Origin: Caecitellus pseudoparvulus
Lineage: Eukaryota; Bigyra: Bicosoecida
Direction: 5' to 3'
NCBI GenBank assembly: GCA_965644315.1
Contig: CBFFRQ010000067.1
Span: 806,001-870,000, forward strand
DNA: 64,000 nucleotides
The notes under the pieces are model-generated. The model had not been told where the DNA came from. It saw nothing but the letters and a program-made list of their open reading frames with translations, and did no database searches. The position numbers were made by a program, and so were the translations under genes. Shown piece by piece: positions 24,711 through 35,060 of this stretch (within the stretch, counting starts at the first letter, position 1; the number at the start of each line of letters is the position of its first letter).

Positions 24711-25529
24711 ATGGCTGCTGACAGTGAGAGGCAGGCTGTGGTGGATCGGTGGAGGGCTGCTTGTGGTGCTGATGAGGCAGATGTGCTGCTGGGCATACTG
24801 CAGGAGTGTGGTGATGGTGTGGGTGTGGAGTTGGGAGGTTTGACTTCGACCGAGACTACATGTGGCTTTTTGGTTGCTTGCAGAACAGGGCACGTTGAAC
24901 TGCTGCGAGGGCTGTTGGCGTTGGAGGGGGGCCTTGCTGTGGATGTGCATCAAAATCGTGAGGCCGCCTTCCGAGAGGCATGCGCTAAGGGCCACACAGG
25001 CATCGTGCGTGAGCTGTTGGGCCTGAGCGGGGCGCGGGAAGTGGATGTGCACGCGGAGGCTTGGGATGGACCTGAGGCCGCCTTTCGATGGGCATGCGAG
25101 GGTGGCCACACCGACATCGTGCGTGAGCTGCTGGCTCTGACTGGAGCGCGGACAGTGGATGTGCATGTGGCAAATGAGGATGGACCTGAGGCCGCCTTCT
25201 GGCGGGCATGTAGCTGGGGCCACACAGGCATCGTGCGTGAGCTGCTGGGCCTCACTGGGGCGCGGGAAGTGGATGTGCACGCGGCGGATCGGGGTGGACC
25301 TGAGGCCGCCCTCCGAGCGGCATGCGCAGGCGGCCACCTCGACATTGTGCGTGAGCTGCTGGGCCTGACTGGACACCGAGCTACGTCCCATCAGACCAGA
25401 CTCAAGGTCGGAGTTGTTGCCGTGCAGTCGGCCAAGAAAGCCGTGTGGGCTGGCACCAGCACTCGACAAGGACGGCGCGCCATGCTGCTGCTGCGAGCTG
25501 CCCGGGGCGCAAGAGGCAGCAGCACCTAG
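24711..25529 (+). CDS. Ankyrin-repeat protein, array copy 1 (five 38-aa repeats)
   Basis: The protein is 272 aa from the first ATG of the frame (MAADSERQAVVDRW). The frame is open upstream to about 24600 but without an ATG. About 60 residues of helical N-terminus are followed by five ankyrin-like repeats with consensus PEAAFRxACxxGHxDIVRELLxLTGARxVDVHxxD. The unit is 38 residues (114 bp), longer than the usual 33. A basic tail ends GRRAMLLLRAARGARGSST. No signal peptide or membrane helix is visible, so it is probably a soluble cytoplasmic binding protein; the partner is unknown. It is one of five tandem paralogues, nearly identical outside a few repeat-surface positions. Confidence 0.8.
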   Translation: MAADSERQAVVDRWRAACGADEADVLLGILQECGDGVGVELGGLTSTETTCGFLVACRTGHVELLRGLLALEGGLAVDVHQNREAAFREACAKGHTGIVRELLGLSGAREVDVHAEAWDGPEAAFRWACEGGHTDIVRELLALTGARTVDVHVANEDGPEAAFWRACSWGHTGIVRELLGLTGAREVDVHAADRGGPEAALRAACAGGHLDIVRELLGLTGHRATSHQTRLKVGVVAVQSAKKAVWAGTSTRQGRRAMLLLRAARGARGSST

Positions 25530-25684
25530 ACCCGAACACTGGAGTGGTACCTCCATGAGGGAAGGCGTCACGCTTGGAGTGCGAGGTGCAGCGGGCGGCC
25601 GCTGTCCAGCGTGCAATGCAAGGGGGCATGAGATGCCGCGCTCTTGAGTGAGGCTGGCGCCGGTGCAATGTGACACCATGAGAT

Positions 25685-26165
25685 CTACGCGCAGTATGCG
25701 GATGCTGCTTGCCTCCACCCACGCTTGCTCTCCGGTATCTGCGGTGGACTCGCACCACTCAGGGGTGGCAGGTCAGCAGACCGTATGGGGCGCCCGCCAG
25801 CCGGTCCAAGGGGGGCGCCCACCGCCCCACACGCTCCAGCAGCGACGCGCCCACGGCCTGCCAGCTCAGCGCCAGTGCCATGACTGTGCACGGCGCCACG
25901 CCTTCCGCTTGCCTTATCCGGAGGCGGGGCGTCAAAGGCGCTCCCGTCAGTGCTGGAGACGCGACAGCATGGCTTGCCCCGACAGCGCCAGGTGCGAGTG
26001 CCATCCCTCACGGCGGAGCGTCGGATGCGGTGCACCCCCATGACGAGGCTCAGCGTGGCCTGTGCCGCACTGTCGGCAGTGGCCGCTTGCAGCAGAGTGT
26101 GGGCGGTGGCGAGGGGTGGCGGGGCAGGCCGCATGTACCTACATGTCATACTCCGGCACCGCCAT
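25685..26165 (-). pseudogene. 3'-tail fragment of the 39.3-42.2 kb membrane-protein gene (array unit 1)
   Basis: The minus-strand frame reads PLATAHTLLQAATADSAAQ and continues through MGVHRIRRS to GWRQAASAYCA and a stop. It matches the C-terminal cytoplasmic tail of the intact gene at 39291-42182 (PLATAHTLLEATT..., GWRQAA). No transmembrane part is present, so it is a duplicated gene end rather than a full gene. The frame remains open in every copy. It lies antisense and downstream of ankyrin gene 1. Confidence 0.7.
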
Positions 26166-26249
26166 ACACCCCCGCAGCATCACGTGACCCCTGGCTTGGG
26201 GGTAGAGGGTGGAGGGTGGACCACCTCGCGCGACGGTGGGGGGGTGGTG

Positions 26250-26966
26250 GGCGCCGACCCCCCCTACCGACCCGACAGGCGCAGAGTGCCCTCTGGCCCA
26301 GCGCCCTCCACAGTGCAGTGCCGCACTGCGCCCCCTGCTCTCGCCACGGGCGGCATCGCAGCACGGCCCTTCCCCGGCTCGACAGCCCGACGCCCGTCGT
26401 ACCACACACGCCACACGTCGGGCGGCAGCGGCGGCGGACACTCCCGCAACCCCAGCGGCAGCAGCGGCGGACACTCGCGGCAGGGCAGTGTCGGGCTGCA
26501 CGTCCGACACCCCAGCCTGGGCAGCGCAGGCCCAGCGCCCGGCACGGGGCACACACGGGGCGCGAGCAGCCTGCTGCTCAGCGGGTCGGTGGACGGCTTC
26601 CTCGTCGCACCTGCCGAGCACGCAGAGGACGAGGACGTCATCGCAGACTTCCACATGCGCCAGGCGGCGGAGCCTGGGCCAGGGCAAGGCGGCGGTGCCG
26701 GCGGCCCACCCGTCGTGGCACAGGCCAAGGAGCAGTCGCCCCAGGCCGTGCCACGGTCGGGCACTGCGCGAGAGTCGACTGGCAAGGCCGTGCCTGACGC
26801 GCCCAGTGCGGCCGACGGTGCAGGAGCACTGCAGCTGGACTGGCAGCAGTACTCCAGCAGTGGCGTGTCGTCCGATGAGTCATCGGGTGGCGGCGATGTG
26901 CAGGGCGGTGGCAGACATCGCGTGCAGGCTGTGCGGCAGGGGGGCTGGGTGCTCACACAGGCGTAG
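26250..26966 (+). pseudogene. Duplicated kinase C-terminal tail without kinase domain (unit 2)
   Basis: About 238 codons match the kinase tail, from PPYRPDRRRVPSG to GGWVLTQA and the TAG at 26964-26966. No kinase domain or intron is present. The frame is open upstream through the antisense membrane-gene tail to an ATG at 25950, so an artificial 338-aa ORF exists. Compared with the parent, indels are multiples of three (for example around AEAAPDAPS and SGGGDVQG). Confidence 0.75.
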
Positions 26967-27396
26967 CGGGGGGGCTGGGGGCGGTGTCAGGTGGCGAGAG
27001 TGTGTGGTTAGGATGTGCGTTTGGCGTCACGTGACCTGTGGCGGGGGGGTGTGTGCCGCCCTTGCCAGGCGGTGTAGGGCTGGGTCCCGCAATGCATTGC
27101 GGTGATCTGCACTGTGGCGCGTCAGGTCGAGTGGTGGCAAGGTGCTGCTGAAGGTGCATGTCTCAGCTGCCACTTCTGGCACCAGCGTGGAGAAGGGTGA
27201 GGTGGACAGCGCACCCCTCCTGAATACAAGCAGGACACTGTCATTCCACTGTCAAACTGATCACAGGCATCATTTTTCAGTATCTGTGGGTAATTAGTGC
27301 CAGCAGCTCTTGCAGCACTGTGCCGTGCCGGTTGTGCTCTTGTGCAGGTGTGTTGGTTATCGGAAGCGTTTGCGGAATTATCCACGCCAGCACGCC

Positions 27397-28215
27397 ATGG
27401 CTGCTGACAGTGAGAGGCAGGCTGTGGTGGATCGGTGGAGGGCTGCTTGTGGTGCTGATGAGACAGATGTGCTGCTGGGCATACTGCAGGAGTGTGGTGA
27501 TGGTGTGGGTGTGAAGTTGGGAGGTTTGACTTCGACCGAGACTACATGTGGCTTTTTGGTTGCTTGCAGAGCAGGGCACGTTGAGTTGCTGCGAGAGCTG
27601 TTGGCGTTGGAGGGGGGCCTTGCTGTGGATGTGCATCAAAATCGTGAGGCCGCCTTCCGAGAGGCATGCGCTAAGGGCCACACAGGCATCGTGCGTGAGC
27701 TGTTGGGCCTGAGCGGGGCGCGGGAAGTGGATGTGCACGCGGAGGCTTGGGATGGACCTGAGGCCGCCTTTCGATGGGCATGCGAGGGTGCCCACCTCGA
27801 CATTGTGCGTGAGCTGCTGGCTCTGACTGGAGCGCGGGCAGTGGATGTGCATGTGGCAAATGAGGATGGACCTGAGGCCGCCTTCCGGCGGGCATGTAGC
27901 TGGGGCCACACTGACATTGTGCGTGAGCTGCTGGCTCTGACTGGGGCACGAGAAGTGGATGTGCATGTGGTGGATGAGGAGGGGCCTGAGGCCGCCCTCC
28001 GAGCGGCATGCGCAGGCGGCCACCTCGACATCGTGCGTGAGCTGCTGGGCCTCACTGGACACCGAGCTACGTCCCATCAGACCAGACTCAAGTTCGGGGT
28101 TGTTGCCGTGCAGTCGGCCAAGAAAGCCGTGTGGGCTGGCACCAGCACTCGGCAAGGGCGGCGTACCATGCTGCTGCTGCGAGCTGCCCGGGGCGCAAGA
28201 GGCAGCAGCGCCTAG
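27397..28215 (+). CDS. Ankyrin-repeat protein, array copy 2 (five 38-aa repeats)
   Basis: The protein is 272 aa, starting MAADSERQ like copy 1. Five 38-residue ankyrin-like repeats follow a short helical N-terminus. The basic C-terminal tail ends RGARGSSA. The repeat-4 linker reads ALTGAREVDVHVVDEEG, differing from copies 1, 3 and 4 and matching the last repeats of copy 5. This is a sign of gene conversion between units. The upstream module is type B (CAGTATCTGTGGGTAATTAG at about 27279-27298). Confidence 0.8.
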   Translation: MAADSERQAVVDRWRAACGADETDVLLGILQECGDGVGVKLGGLTSTETTCGFLVACRAGHVELLRELLALEGGLAVDVHQNREAAFREACAKGHTGIVRELLGLSGAREVDVHAEAWDGPEAAFRWACEGAHLDIVRELLALTGARAVDVHVANEDGPEAAFRRACSWGHTDIVRELLALTGAREVDVHVVDEEGPEAALRAACAGGHLDIVRELLGLTGHRATSHQTRLKFGVVAVQSAKKAVWAGTSTRQGRRTMLLLRAARGARGSSA

Positions 28216-28370
28216 ACCTAGACACTGGAGTGGTGCCTCCGTCAGGGAAGGCCCCACGTATGGAGTGCGAGGTGCAGCGGGCGGCCGCTGTCCAGCGTGC
28301 AATGCAAGGGGGGATGAGCTGCCGCGCTTGTGAGTGAGGCTGGCGCCGGTGCAATGTGACACCATGAGAT

Positions 28371-28850
28371 CTACGCGCAGTATGCGGATGCTGCTTGCCT
28401 CCACCCACGCTTGCTCTCCGGTGCCTGCGGTGGATTCGCGCCACTCAGGGGGGGCAGGTCAGCAGACCGTATGGGGCGCCCGCCAGCCGGTCCAGGGGGG
28501 GCGCCCACCGCCTCACACGCTCCAGCAGCGACGCGCCCGTGGCCTGCCAGCTCAGCACCAGTGCCGTGGCTGTGCATGGCACCACGCCTTCCGCTTGCCT
28601 CACCCGGAGGCGGGGCGTCAAAGGCGCTCCCGTCAGTGCTGGAGACGCGACAGCATGGCTTGCCCCGACAGCGCCAGGTGCGAGTGCCATCCCTCACAAC
28701 GGAGCGTCGGATGCGGTGCACCCCCATGACGAGGCTCAGCGTGGCCTGTGCCGCACTGTCGGCAGTGGCCGCTTGCAGCAGAGTGTGGGCGGTGGCGAGG
28801 GGTGGCGGGGCAGGCCGCATGTACCTACATGTGATACTCCGGCACCGCCA
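28371..28850 (-). pseudogene. 3'-tail fragment of membrane-protein gene (unit 2)
   Basis: This is the antisense tail copy corresponding to that in unit 1. It runs from about MRPAPPPLATAH to GWRQAASAYCA and a stop at 28371. The frame is open and no membrane segments are included. Confidence 0.7.
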
Positions 28851-28944
28851 TGCACCCCCGCAGCATCACGTCACCCCTGGCTGGGGGGGCTGGGAGAGTG
28901 AACCGCTTACCACCCCGGGCGACGGCGGGAGTGGCGGGAGTGAC

Positions 28945-29673
28945 GAGGGCGCCGACCCCCCCTACCGACCCGACAGGCGCAGAGTGCCCTCTGGCCCAGC
29001 CCCCTCCACAGTGCAGTGCCGCACCACATCCCCTGCTCTCGCCACGGGCGGCATCGCAGCACGGCCCTTCCCCGGCTCGACAGCCCGACGCCCGTCGTAC
29101 CACACACGCCACACGTCGGGCGGCAGCGGCGGCGGACACTCCCGCAACCCCAGCGGCAGCAGCGGCGGACACTCGCGGCAGGGCAGTGTCGGGCTGCACT
29201 TCCGACACCCCAGCCTGGGCAGCGCAGGCCCAGCGCCCGGCACGGGGCACACACGGGGCGCGAGCAGCCTGCTGCTCAGCGGGTCGGTGGACGGCTTCCT
29301 CGTCGCACCTGCCGAGCACGCAGAGGACGAGGACGTCATCGCAGACTTCCACATGCGCCAGGCGGCGGAGCCTGGGCCAGGGCAAGGCGGCGGTGCCGGC
29401 GGCCCACCCGTCGTGGCACAGGCCAAGGAGCAGTCGCCCCAGGCCGTGCCACGGTCGGGCACTGCGCGAGAGTCGACTGGCAGGGCCGCTGAGGCCGCCC
29501 CTGACGCGCCCAGTGCCGCCGACGGTGCAGGAGCACTGCAGCTGGACTGGCAGCAGTACTCCAGCAGTGGCGTGTCGTCCGATGAGTCATCGGGTGGCGG
29601 TGATGTGCAGGGTGGTGGCAGACATCGCGTGCAGGCTGTGCGGCAGGGGGGCTGGGTGCTCACACAGGCGTAG
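28945..29673 (+). pseudogene. Duplicated kinase C-terminal tail (unit 3)
   Basis: This is a copy of the kinase tail ending with the same GGWVLTQA and stop. The frame is open upstream to 28411 through antisense sequence. It has a few substitutions and only in-frame indels relative to the parent kinase, and no kinase domain. Confidence 0.75.
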
Positions 29674-30103
29674 CGGCGGGGCTGGGGGCGGTGTCAGGTG
29701 GCGAGAGTGTGTGGTTAGGATGTGCGTTTGGCGTCCCGTGACCTGTCGGGGGGGTGTGTGCCGCGCTTGTCAGGCGGTGAAAGGCTGGGGCTTGCAATGC
29801 ATTGCGGTGGTCTGCACTGTGGCGCGTCAGGTCGAGTGGTGGCAAGGTGCTGCTGAAGGTGCATGTCACAGCTGTCACCTCTGGCACCAGCGTGGAGAAG
29901 GGTGGAGGTGGACAGCACACTCCCCCTGAATACAAGCAGGACACTGTCATTCCACTGTCAAATCTCAACATCGCCTTCTTTTCTGGGTATCATTGGACAG
30001 ACAATACCAGCAGCTTGTGCAGCACTGTGCCGTGCCGCTTGTGCTCCGGTGCAGGTGTGTTGGTTATCGGAGGCGTTTGCGGGATTATCCACGCCAGCAC
30101 GCC

Positions 30104-30922
30104 ATGGCTGCTGACAGTGAGAGGCAGGCTGTGGTGGATCGGTGGAGGGCTGCTTGTGGTGCTGATGAGACAGATGTGCTGCTGGGCATACTGCAGGAGT
30201 GTGGTGATGGTGTGGGTGTGGAGTTGGGAGGTTTGACTTCGACCGAGACTACATGTGGCTTCCTGGCTGCTTGCAGAAGAGGGCACGTTGAGTTGCTGCG
30301 AGAGCTGTTGGCGTTGGAAGGGGGCCTTGCTGTGGATGTGCATCAAAATCGTGAGGCCGCCTTCCGAGAGGCATGCGCTAAGGGCCACACAGGCATCGTG
30401 CGTGAGCTGTTGGGCCTGAGCGGGGCGCGGGAAGTGGATGTGCACGCGGAGGCTTGGGATGGACCTGAGGCCGCCTTTCGATGGGCATGCGAGGGTGGCC
30501 ACACCGACATTGTGCGTGAGCTGCTGGCTCTGACTGGAGCGCGGACAGTGGATGTGCATGTGGCAAATGAGGATGGACCTGAGGCCGCCTTCCGGCGGGC
30601 ATGTAGCTGGGGCCACACTAACATCGTGCGTGAGCTGCTGAGCCTGACTGGGGCGCGGGCGGTGGATGTGCATGCGGCGGATCGTGGTGGACCTGAGGCC
30701 GCCCTCCGAGCGGCATGCGCTAGTGGTCACACAGACATCGTGCGTGAGCTGCTGGGCCTCACTGGACACCGAGCTACGTCCCATCAGACCAGACTCAAGA
30801 TCGGGGTTGTTGCCGTGCAGTCGGCCAAGAAGGCCGTGTGGGCTGGCACCAGCACTCGACAAGGACGGCGCGCCATGCTGCTGCTGCGAGCTGCCCGGGG
30901 CGCAAGAGGCAGCAGCGCCTAG
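30104..30922 (+). CDS. Ankyrin-repeat protein, array copy 3 (five 38-aa repeats)
   Basis: The protein is 272 aa, starting MAADSERQ, with the same five-repeat layout as copy 1. Distinctive changes are FLAACRRGHVELL in the capping repeat, GHTNIVRELLSLTGARAV in repeat 4 and CASGHTDIVREL in repeat 5. The changes fall mostly on the variable repeat surface, while the repeat scaffold is unchanged. The upstream module is type A. The basic tail ends RGARGSSA. Confidence 0.8.
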   Translation: MAADSERQAVVDRWRAACGADETDVLLGILQECGDGVGVELGGLTSTETTCGFLAACRRGHVELLRELLALEGGLAVDVHQNREAAFREACAKGHTGIVRELLGLSGAREVDVHAEAWDGPEAAFRWACEGGHTDIVRELLALTGARTVDVHVANEDGPEAAFRRACSWGHTNIVRELLSLTGARAVDVHAADRGGPEAALRAACASGHTDIVRELLGLTGHRATSHQTRLKIGVVAVQSAKKAVWAGTSTRQGRRAMLLLRAARGARGSSA

Positions 30923-31077
30923 ACCTAGACACTGGAGTGGTACCTCCGTGAGGGAAGGCGTCACGCTTGGAGTGCGAGGTGCAGCGGGCGGCCGCTGTCC
31001 AGCGTGCAATGCAAGGGGGCATGAGATGCCGCGCTCTTGAGTGAGGCTGGCGCCGGTGCAATGTGACACCATGAGAT

Positions 31078-31560
31078 CTACGCGCAGTATGCGGATGCTG
31101 CTTGCCTCCACCCACGCTTGCTCTCCGGTATCTGCGGTGGACTCGCACCACTCAGGGGTGGCAGGTCAGCAGACCGTATGGGGCGCCCGCCAGCCGGTCC
31201 AAGGGGGGCGCCCACCGCCCCACACGCTCCAGCAGCGACGCGCCCACGGCCTGCCAGCTCAGCGCCAGTGCCATGACTGTGCACGGCGCCACGCCTTCCG
31301 CTTGCCTTATCCGGAGGCGGGGCGTCAAAGGCGCTCCCGTCAGTGCTGGAGACGCGACAGCATGGCACGCCCCGACAGCGCCAGGTGCGAGTGCCATCCC
31401 TCACGGCGGAGCGTCGGATGCGGTGCACCCCCATGACGAGGCTCAGCGTGGCCTGTGCCGCACTGTCGGCAGTGGCCGCTTGCAGCAGAGTGTGGGCGGT
31501 GGCGAGGGGTGGCGGGGCAGGCCGCATGTACCTACATGTCATACTCCGGCACCGCCATAC
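31078..31560 (-). pseudogene. 3'-tail fragment of membrane-protein gene (unit 3)
   Basis: This antisense copy of the C-terminal tail has an open frame from MTCRYMRPAPPPLATAH to GWRQAASAYCA. It is nearly identical to the fragment in unit 1. Confidence 0.7.
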
Positions 31561-31639
31561 ACCCCCGCAGCATCACGTGACCCCTGGCTTGGGGGTAGAG
31601 GGTGGAGGGTGGACCACCTCGCGCGACGGTGGGGGGGTG

Positions 31640-32356
31640 GTGGGCGCCGACCCCCCCTACCGACCCGACAGGCGCAGAGTGCCCTCTGGCCCAGCCCCCT
31701 CCACAGTGCAGTGCCGCACCACATCCCCTGCTCTCGCCACGGGCGGCATCGCAGCACGGCCCTTCCCCGGCTCGACAGCCCGACGCCCGTCGTACCACAC
31801 ACGGCACACGTCGGGCGGCAGCGGCGGCGGGCACTCCCGCAACCCCAGCGGCAGCAGCGGCGGACACTCGCGGCAGGGCAGTGTCGGGCTGCACTTCCGA
31901 CACCCCAGCCTGGGCAGCGCAGGCCCAGCGCCCGGCACGGGGCACACACGGGGCGCGAGCAGCCTGCTGCTCAGCGGGTCGGTGGACGGCTTCCTCGTCG
32001 CACCTGCCGAGCACGCAGAGGACGAGGACGTCATCGCAGACTTCCACATGCGCCAGCCGGCGGAGCCTGGGCCAGGGCAAGGCGGCGGTGCCGGCGGCCC
32101 ACCCGTCGTGGCACAGGCCAAGGAGCAGTCGCCCCAGGCCGTGCCACGGTCGGGCACTGCGCGAGTGTCGACTGACAAGGCCGCCCCTGACGCGCCCAGT
32201 GCCGCCGACGGTGCAGGAGCACTGCAGCTGGACTGGCAGCAGTACTCCAGCAGTGGCGTGTCGTCCGATGAGTCATCGGGTGGCGATGTGCAGGGCGGTG
32301 GCAGACATCGCGTGCAGGCTGTGCGGCAGGGGGGCTGGGTGCTCACACAGGCGTAG
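31640..32356 (+). pseudogene. Duplicated kinase C-terminal tail (unit 4)
   Basis: The kinase tail copy ends at the TAG at 32354-32356, with no kinase domain. It carries ARVSTDKAAPDAPS where the parent has ARESTGKGAEAAPDAPS; the length difference is a multiple of three. The frame is open upstream to 31343. Confidence 0.75.
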
Positions 32357-32786
32357 CGGCGGGGCTGGGGGCGGTGTCAGGTGGCGAGAGTGTGTGGTTA
32401 GGATGTGCGTTTGGCGTCCCGTGACCTGTCGGGGGGGTGTGTGCCGCGCTTGTCAGGCGGTGAAAGGCTGGGGCTTGCAATGCATTGCGGTGGTCTGCAC
32501 TGTGGCGCGTCAGGTCGAGTGGTGGCAAGGTGCTGCTGAAGGTGCATGTCACAGCTGTCACCTCTGGCACCAGCGTGGAGAAGGGTGGAGGTGGACAGCA
32601 CACTCCCCCTGAATACAAGCAGGACACTGTCATTCCACTGTCAAATCTCAACATCGCCTTCTTTTCTGGGTATCATTGGACAGACAATACCAGCAGCTTG
32701 TGCAGCACTGTGCCGTGCCGCTTGTGCTCCGGTGCAGGTGTGTTGGTTATCGGAGGCGTTTGCGGGATTATCCACGCCAGCACGCC

Positions 32787-33605
32787 ATGGCTGCTGACAG
32801 TGAGAGGCAGGCTGTGGTGGATCGGTGGAGGGCTGCTTGTGGTGCTGGTAGGGCAGATGTGCTGCTGGGCATACTGCAGGAGTGTGGTGATGGTGTGGGT
32901 GTGGAGTTGGGAGGTTTGACTTCGACCGAGACTACATGTGGCTTTTTGGTTGCTTGCAGAACAGGGCACGTTGAACTGCTGCGAGAGCTGTTGGCGTTGG
33001 AGGGGGGCCTTGCTGTGGATGTGCATCAAAATCGTGAGGCCGCCTTCCGAGAGGCATGCGCTAAGGGCCACACAGGCATCGTGCGTGAGCTGTTGGGCCT
33101 GAGCGGGGCGCGGGAAGTGGATGTGCACGCGGAGGCTTGGGATGGACCTGAGGCCGCCTTTCGATGGGCATGCGAGGGTGCCCACCTCGACATTGTGCGT
33201 GAGCTGCTGGCTCTGACTGGAGCGCGGGCAGTGGATGTGCATGTGGCAAATGAGGATGGACCTGAGGCCGCCTTCCGGCGGGCATGTAGCTGGGGCCACA
33301 CTAACATCGTGCGTGAGCTGCTGGGCCTTACTGGGGCGCGGGCAGTGGACGTGCACGCGGCGGATCGGGGTGGACCTGAGGCCGCCCTCCGAGCGGCATG
33401 CGCAGGCGGCCGCCTCGACATTGTGCGTGAGCTGCTGGGCCTCACTGGACACCGAGCTACGTCCCATCAGACCAGACTCAAGATCGGGGTTGTTGCCGTG
33501 CAGTCGGCCAAGAAGGCCGTGTGGGCTGGCACCAGCACTCGACAAGGACGGCGTGCCATGGTGCTGCTGCGAGCTGCCCGGGGCGCAAGTTGCAGCAGCA
33601 CCTAG
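32787..33605 (+). CDS. Ankyrin-repeat protein, array copy 4 (five 38-aa repeats)
   Basis: The protein is 272 aa, starting MAADSERQ. It differs from copy 1 by ACGAGRADVLL near the N-terminus and by CEGAHLDIVREL and CAGGRLDIVREL in repeats 3 and 5. The basic tail ends RGASCSST. The upstream module is type A. Features otherwise match copy 1. Confidence 0.8.
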   Translation: MAADSERQAVVDRWRAACGAGRADVLLGILQECGDGVGVELGGLTSTETTCGFLVACRTGHVELLRELLALEGGLAVDVHQNREAAFREACAKGHTGIVRELLGLSGAREVDVHAEAWDGPEAAFRWACEGAHLDIVRELLALTGARAVDVHVANEDGPEAAFRRACSWGHTNIVRELLGLTGARAVDVHAADRGGPEAALRAACAGGRLDIVRELLGLTGHRATSHQTRLKIGVVAVQSAKKAVWAGTSTRQGRRAMVLLRAARGASCSST

Positions 33606-33760
33606 ACCCGAACACTGGAGTGGTACCTCCGCCAGGGAAGGCCTCACGCTTGGAGTGCGAGGTGCAGCGGGCGGCCGCTCTTCAGCGTGCAATGCAAGGG
33701 GGGATGAGCTGCCGCGCTCTTGAGTGAGGCTGGCGCCGGTGCAATGTGACACCATGAGAT

Positions 33761-34240
33761 CTACGCGCAGTATGCGGATGCTGCTTGCCTCCACCCACGC
33801 TTGCCCTCCGGTGCCTGCGGTGGATTCGCACCACTCAGGGGTGGCAGGTCAGCAGACCGTATGGGGCGCCCGCCAGCCGGTCCAAGGGGGGCGCCCACCG
33901 CCTCACACGCTCCAGCAGCGACGCGCCCGTGGCCTGCCAGCTCAGCACCAGTGCCATGACTGTGCATGGCACCACGTCTTCCGCTTGCCCCACCCGGAGG
34001 CGGGGCGTCAAAGGCGCTGCCGTCAGGGCTGGAGACGCGACAGCATGGCACGCCCCGACAGCGCCAGGTGCGAGTGCCATCCCTCACGACGGAGCGTCGG
34101 ATGCGGTGCACCCCCATGACGAGGCTCAGCGTGGCCTGTGCCGCACTGTCGGCAGTGGCCGCTTGCAGCAGAGTGTGGGCGGTGGCGAGTGGTGGCGGGG
34201 CAGGCCGCATGTACCTACATGTGATACTCCGGCACCGCCA
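33761..34240 (-). pseudogene. 3'-tail fragment of membrane-protein gene (unit 4)
   Basis: This is an antisense copy of the C-terminal tail. The frame is open from MRPAPPPLATAH to the stop at 33761, ending GWRQAASAYCA. Confidence 0.7.
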
Positions 34241-34334
34241 TGCACCCCCGCAGCATCACCTCACCCCTGACTGGGGCTAGGGGGGTGGACCACCCACCAC
34301 CCCGGGCGACGGCGGGTGTGGCGGGGGTGACGAG

Positions 34335-35060
34335 GGCGCCGACCCCCCCTACCGACCCGACAGGCGCAGAGTGCCCTCTGGCCCAGCCCCCTCCACAGTG
34401 CAGTGCCGCACCACATCCCCTGCTCTCGCCACGGGCGGCATCGCAGCACGGCCCTTCCCCGGCTCGACAGCCCGACGCCCGTCGTACCACACACGGCACA
34501 CGTCGGGCGGCAGCGGCGGCGGGCACTCCCGCAACCCCAGCGGCAGCAGCGGCGGACACTCGCGGCAGGGCAGTGTCGGGCTGCACGTCCGACACCCCAG
34601 CCTGGGCAGCGCAGGCCCAGCGCCCGGCACGGGGCACACACGGGGCGCGAGCAGCCTGCTGCTCAGCGGGTCGGTGGACGGCTTCCTCGTCGCACCTGCC
34701 GAGCACGCAGAGGACGAGGACGTCATCGCAGACTTCCACATGCGCCAGCCGGCGGAGCCTGGGCCAGGGCAAGGCGGCGGTGCTGGCGGCCCACCCGTCG
34801 TGGCACAGGCCAAGGAGCAGTCGCCCCAGGCCGTGCCACGGTCGGGCACTGCGCGAGTGTCGACTGGCAAGGCCGCCGAGGCCGCACCTGACGCGCCCAG
34901 TGTGGCCGACGGTGCAGGAGCACTGCAGCTGGACTGGCAGCAGTACTCCAGCAGTGGCGTGTCGTCCGATGAGTCATCGGGTGGCGGTGATGTGCAGGGT
35001 GGTGGCAGACATCGCGTGCAGGCTGTGCGGCAGGGGGGCTGGGTGCTCACACAGGCGTAG
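34335..35060 (+). pseudogene. Duplicated kinase C-terminal tail (unit 5)
   Basis: The kinase tail copy ends at the TAG at 35058-35060, without a kinase domain. Unlike units 2-4, the frame is not open far upstream; its first ATG is at 34371. It contains APSVADGAG where the others have APSAADGAG. Confidence 0.75.

Larger units (their letters stand above)
23545..26235 (+). repeat. Tandem array unit 1 (about 2.69 kb)
   Basis: Unit 1 consists of the 3' part of the kinase last exon, a spacer, ankyrin gene 1 and a minus-strand copy of the membrane-protein gene tail. The marker string CCGACCCCCCCTACCGACCC occurs at 23561, 26254, 28952, 31647 and 34339, giving periods of 2693, 2698, 2695 and 2692 bp. 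Boundaries are approximate (tens of bases). In this unit the kinase tail is still attached to a complete kinase. Confidence 0.85.
26236..28930 (+). repeat. Tandem array unit 2
   Basis: The order is the same as unit 1: kinase tail (26236-26966), spacer, ankyrin gene 2, antisense membrane-gene tail. The junction with unit 1, about 26170-26250, joins the membrane-gene tail directly to the kinase tail, which is the novel breakpoint created by the duplication. Confidence 0.85.
28931..31630 (+). repeat. Tandem array unit 3
   Basis: The unit holds a kinase tail (ending 29673), a type A spacer, ankyrin gene 3 and an antisense membrane-gene tail. The junction sequence before the kinase tail (about 28870-28950) differs from that of units 2 and 4 and resembles unit 5, so the units are a mosaic of at least two subtypes. 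Confidence 0.85.
31631..34320 (+). repeat. Tandem array unit 4
   Basis: The unit holds a kinase tail (ending 32356), a type A spacer, ankyrin gene 4 and an antisense membrane-gene tail. Its 5' junction matches that of unit 2. Confidence 0.85.

Noticed and set aside
25709-26797. 362-aa and similar ORFs in alternative frames of the array units
   Set aside because: They are off-frame translations of the kinase tail and antisense membrane-gene tail, repeated in every unit because the DNA is repeated.
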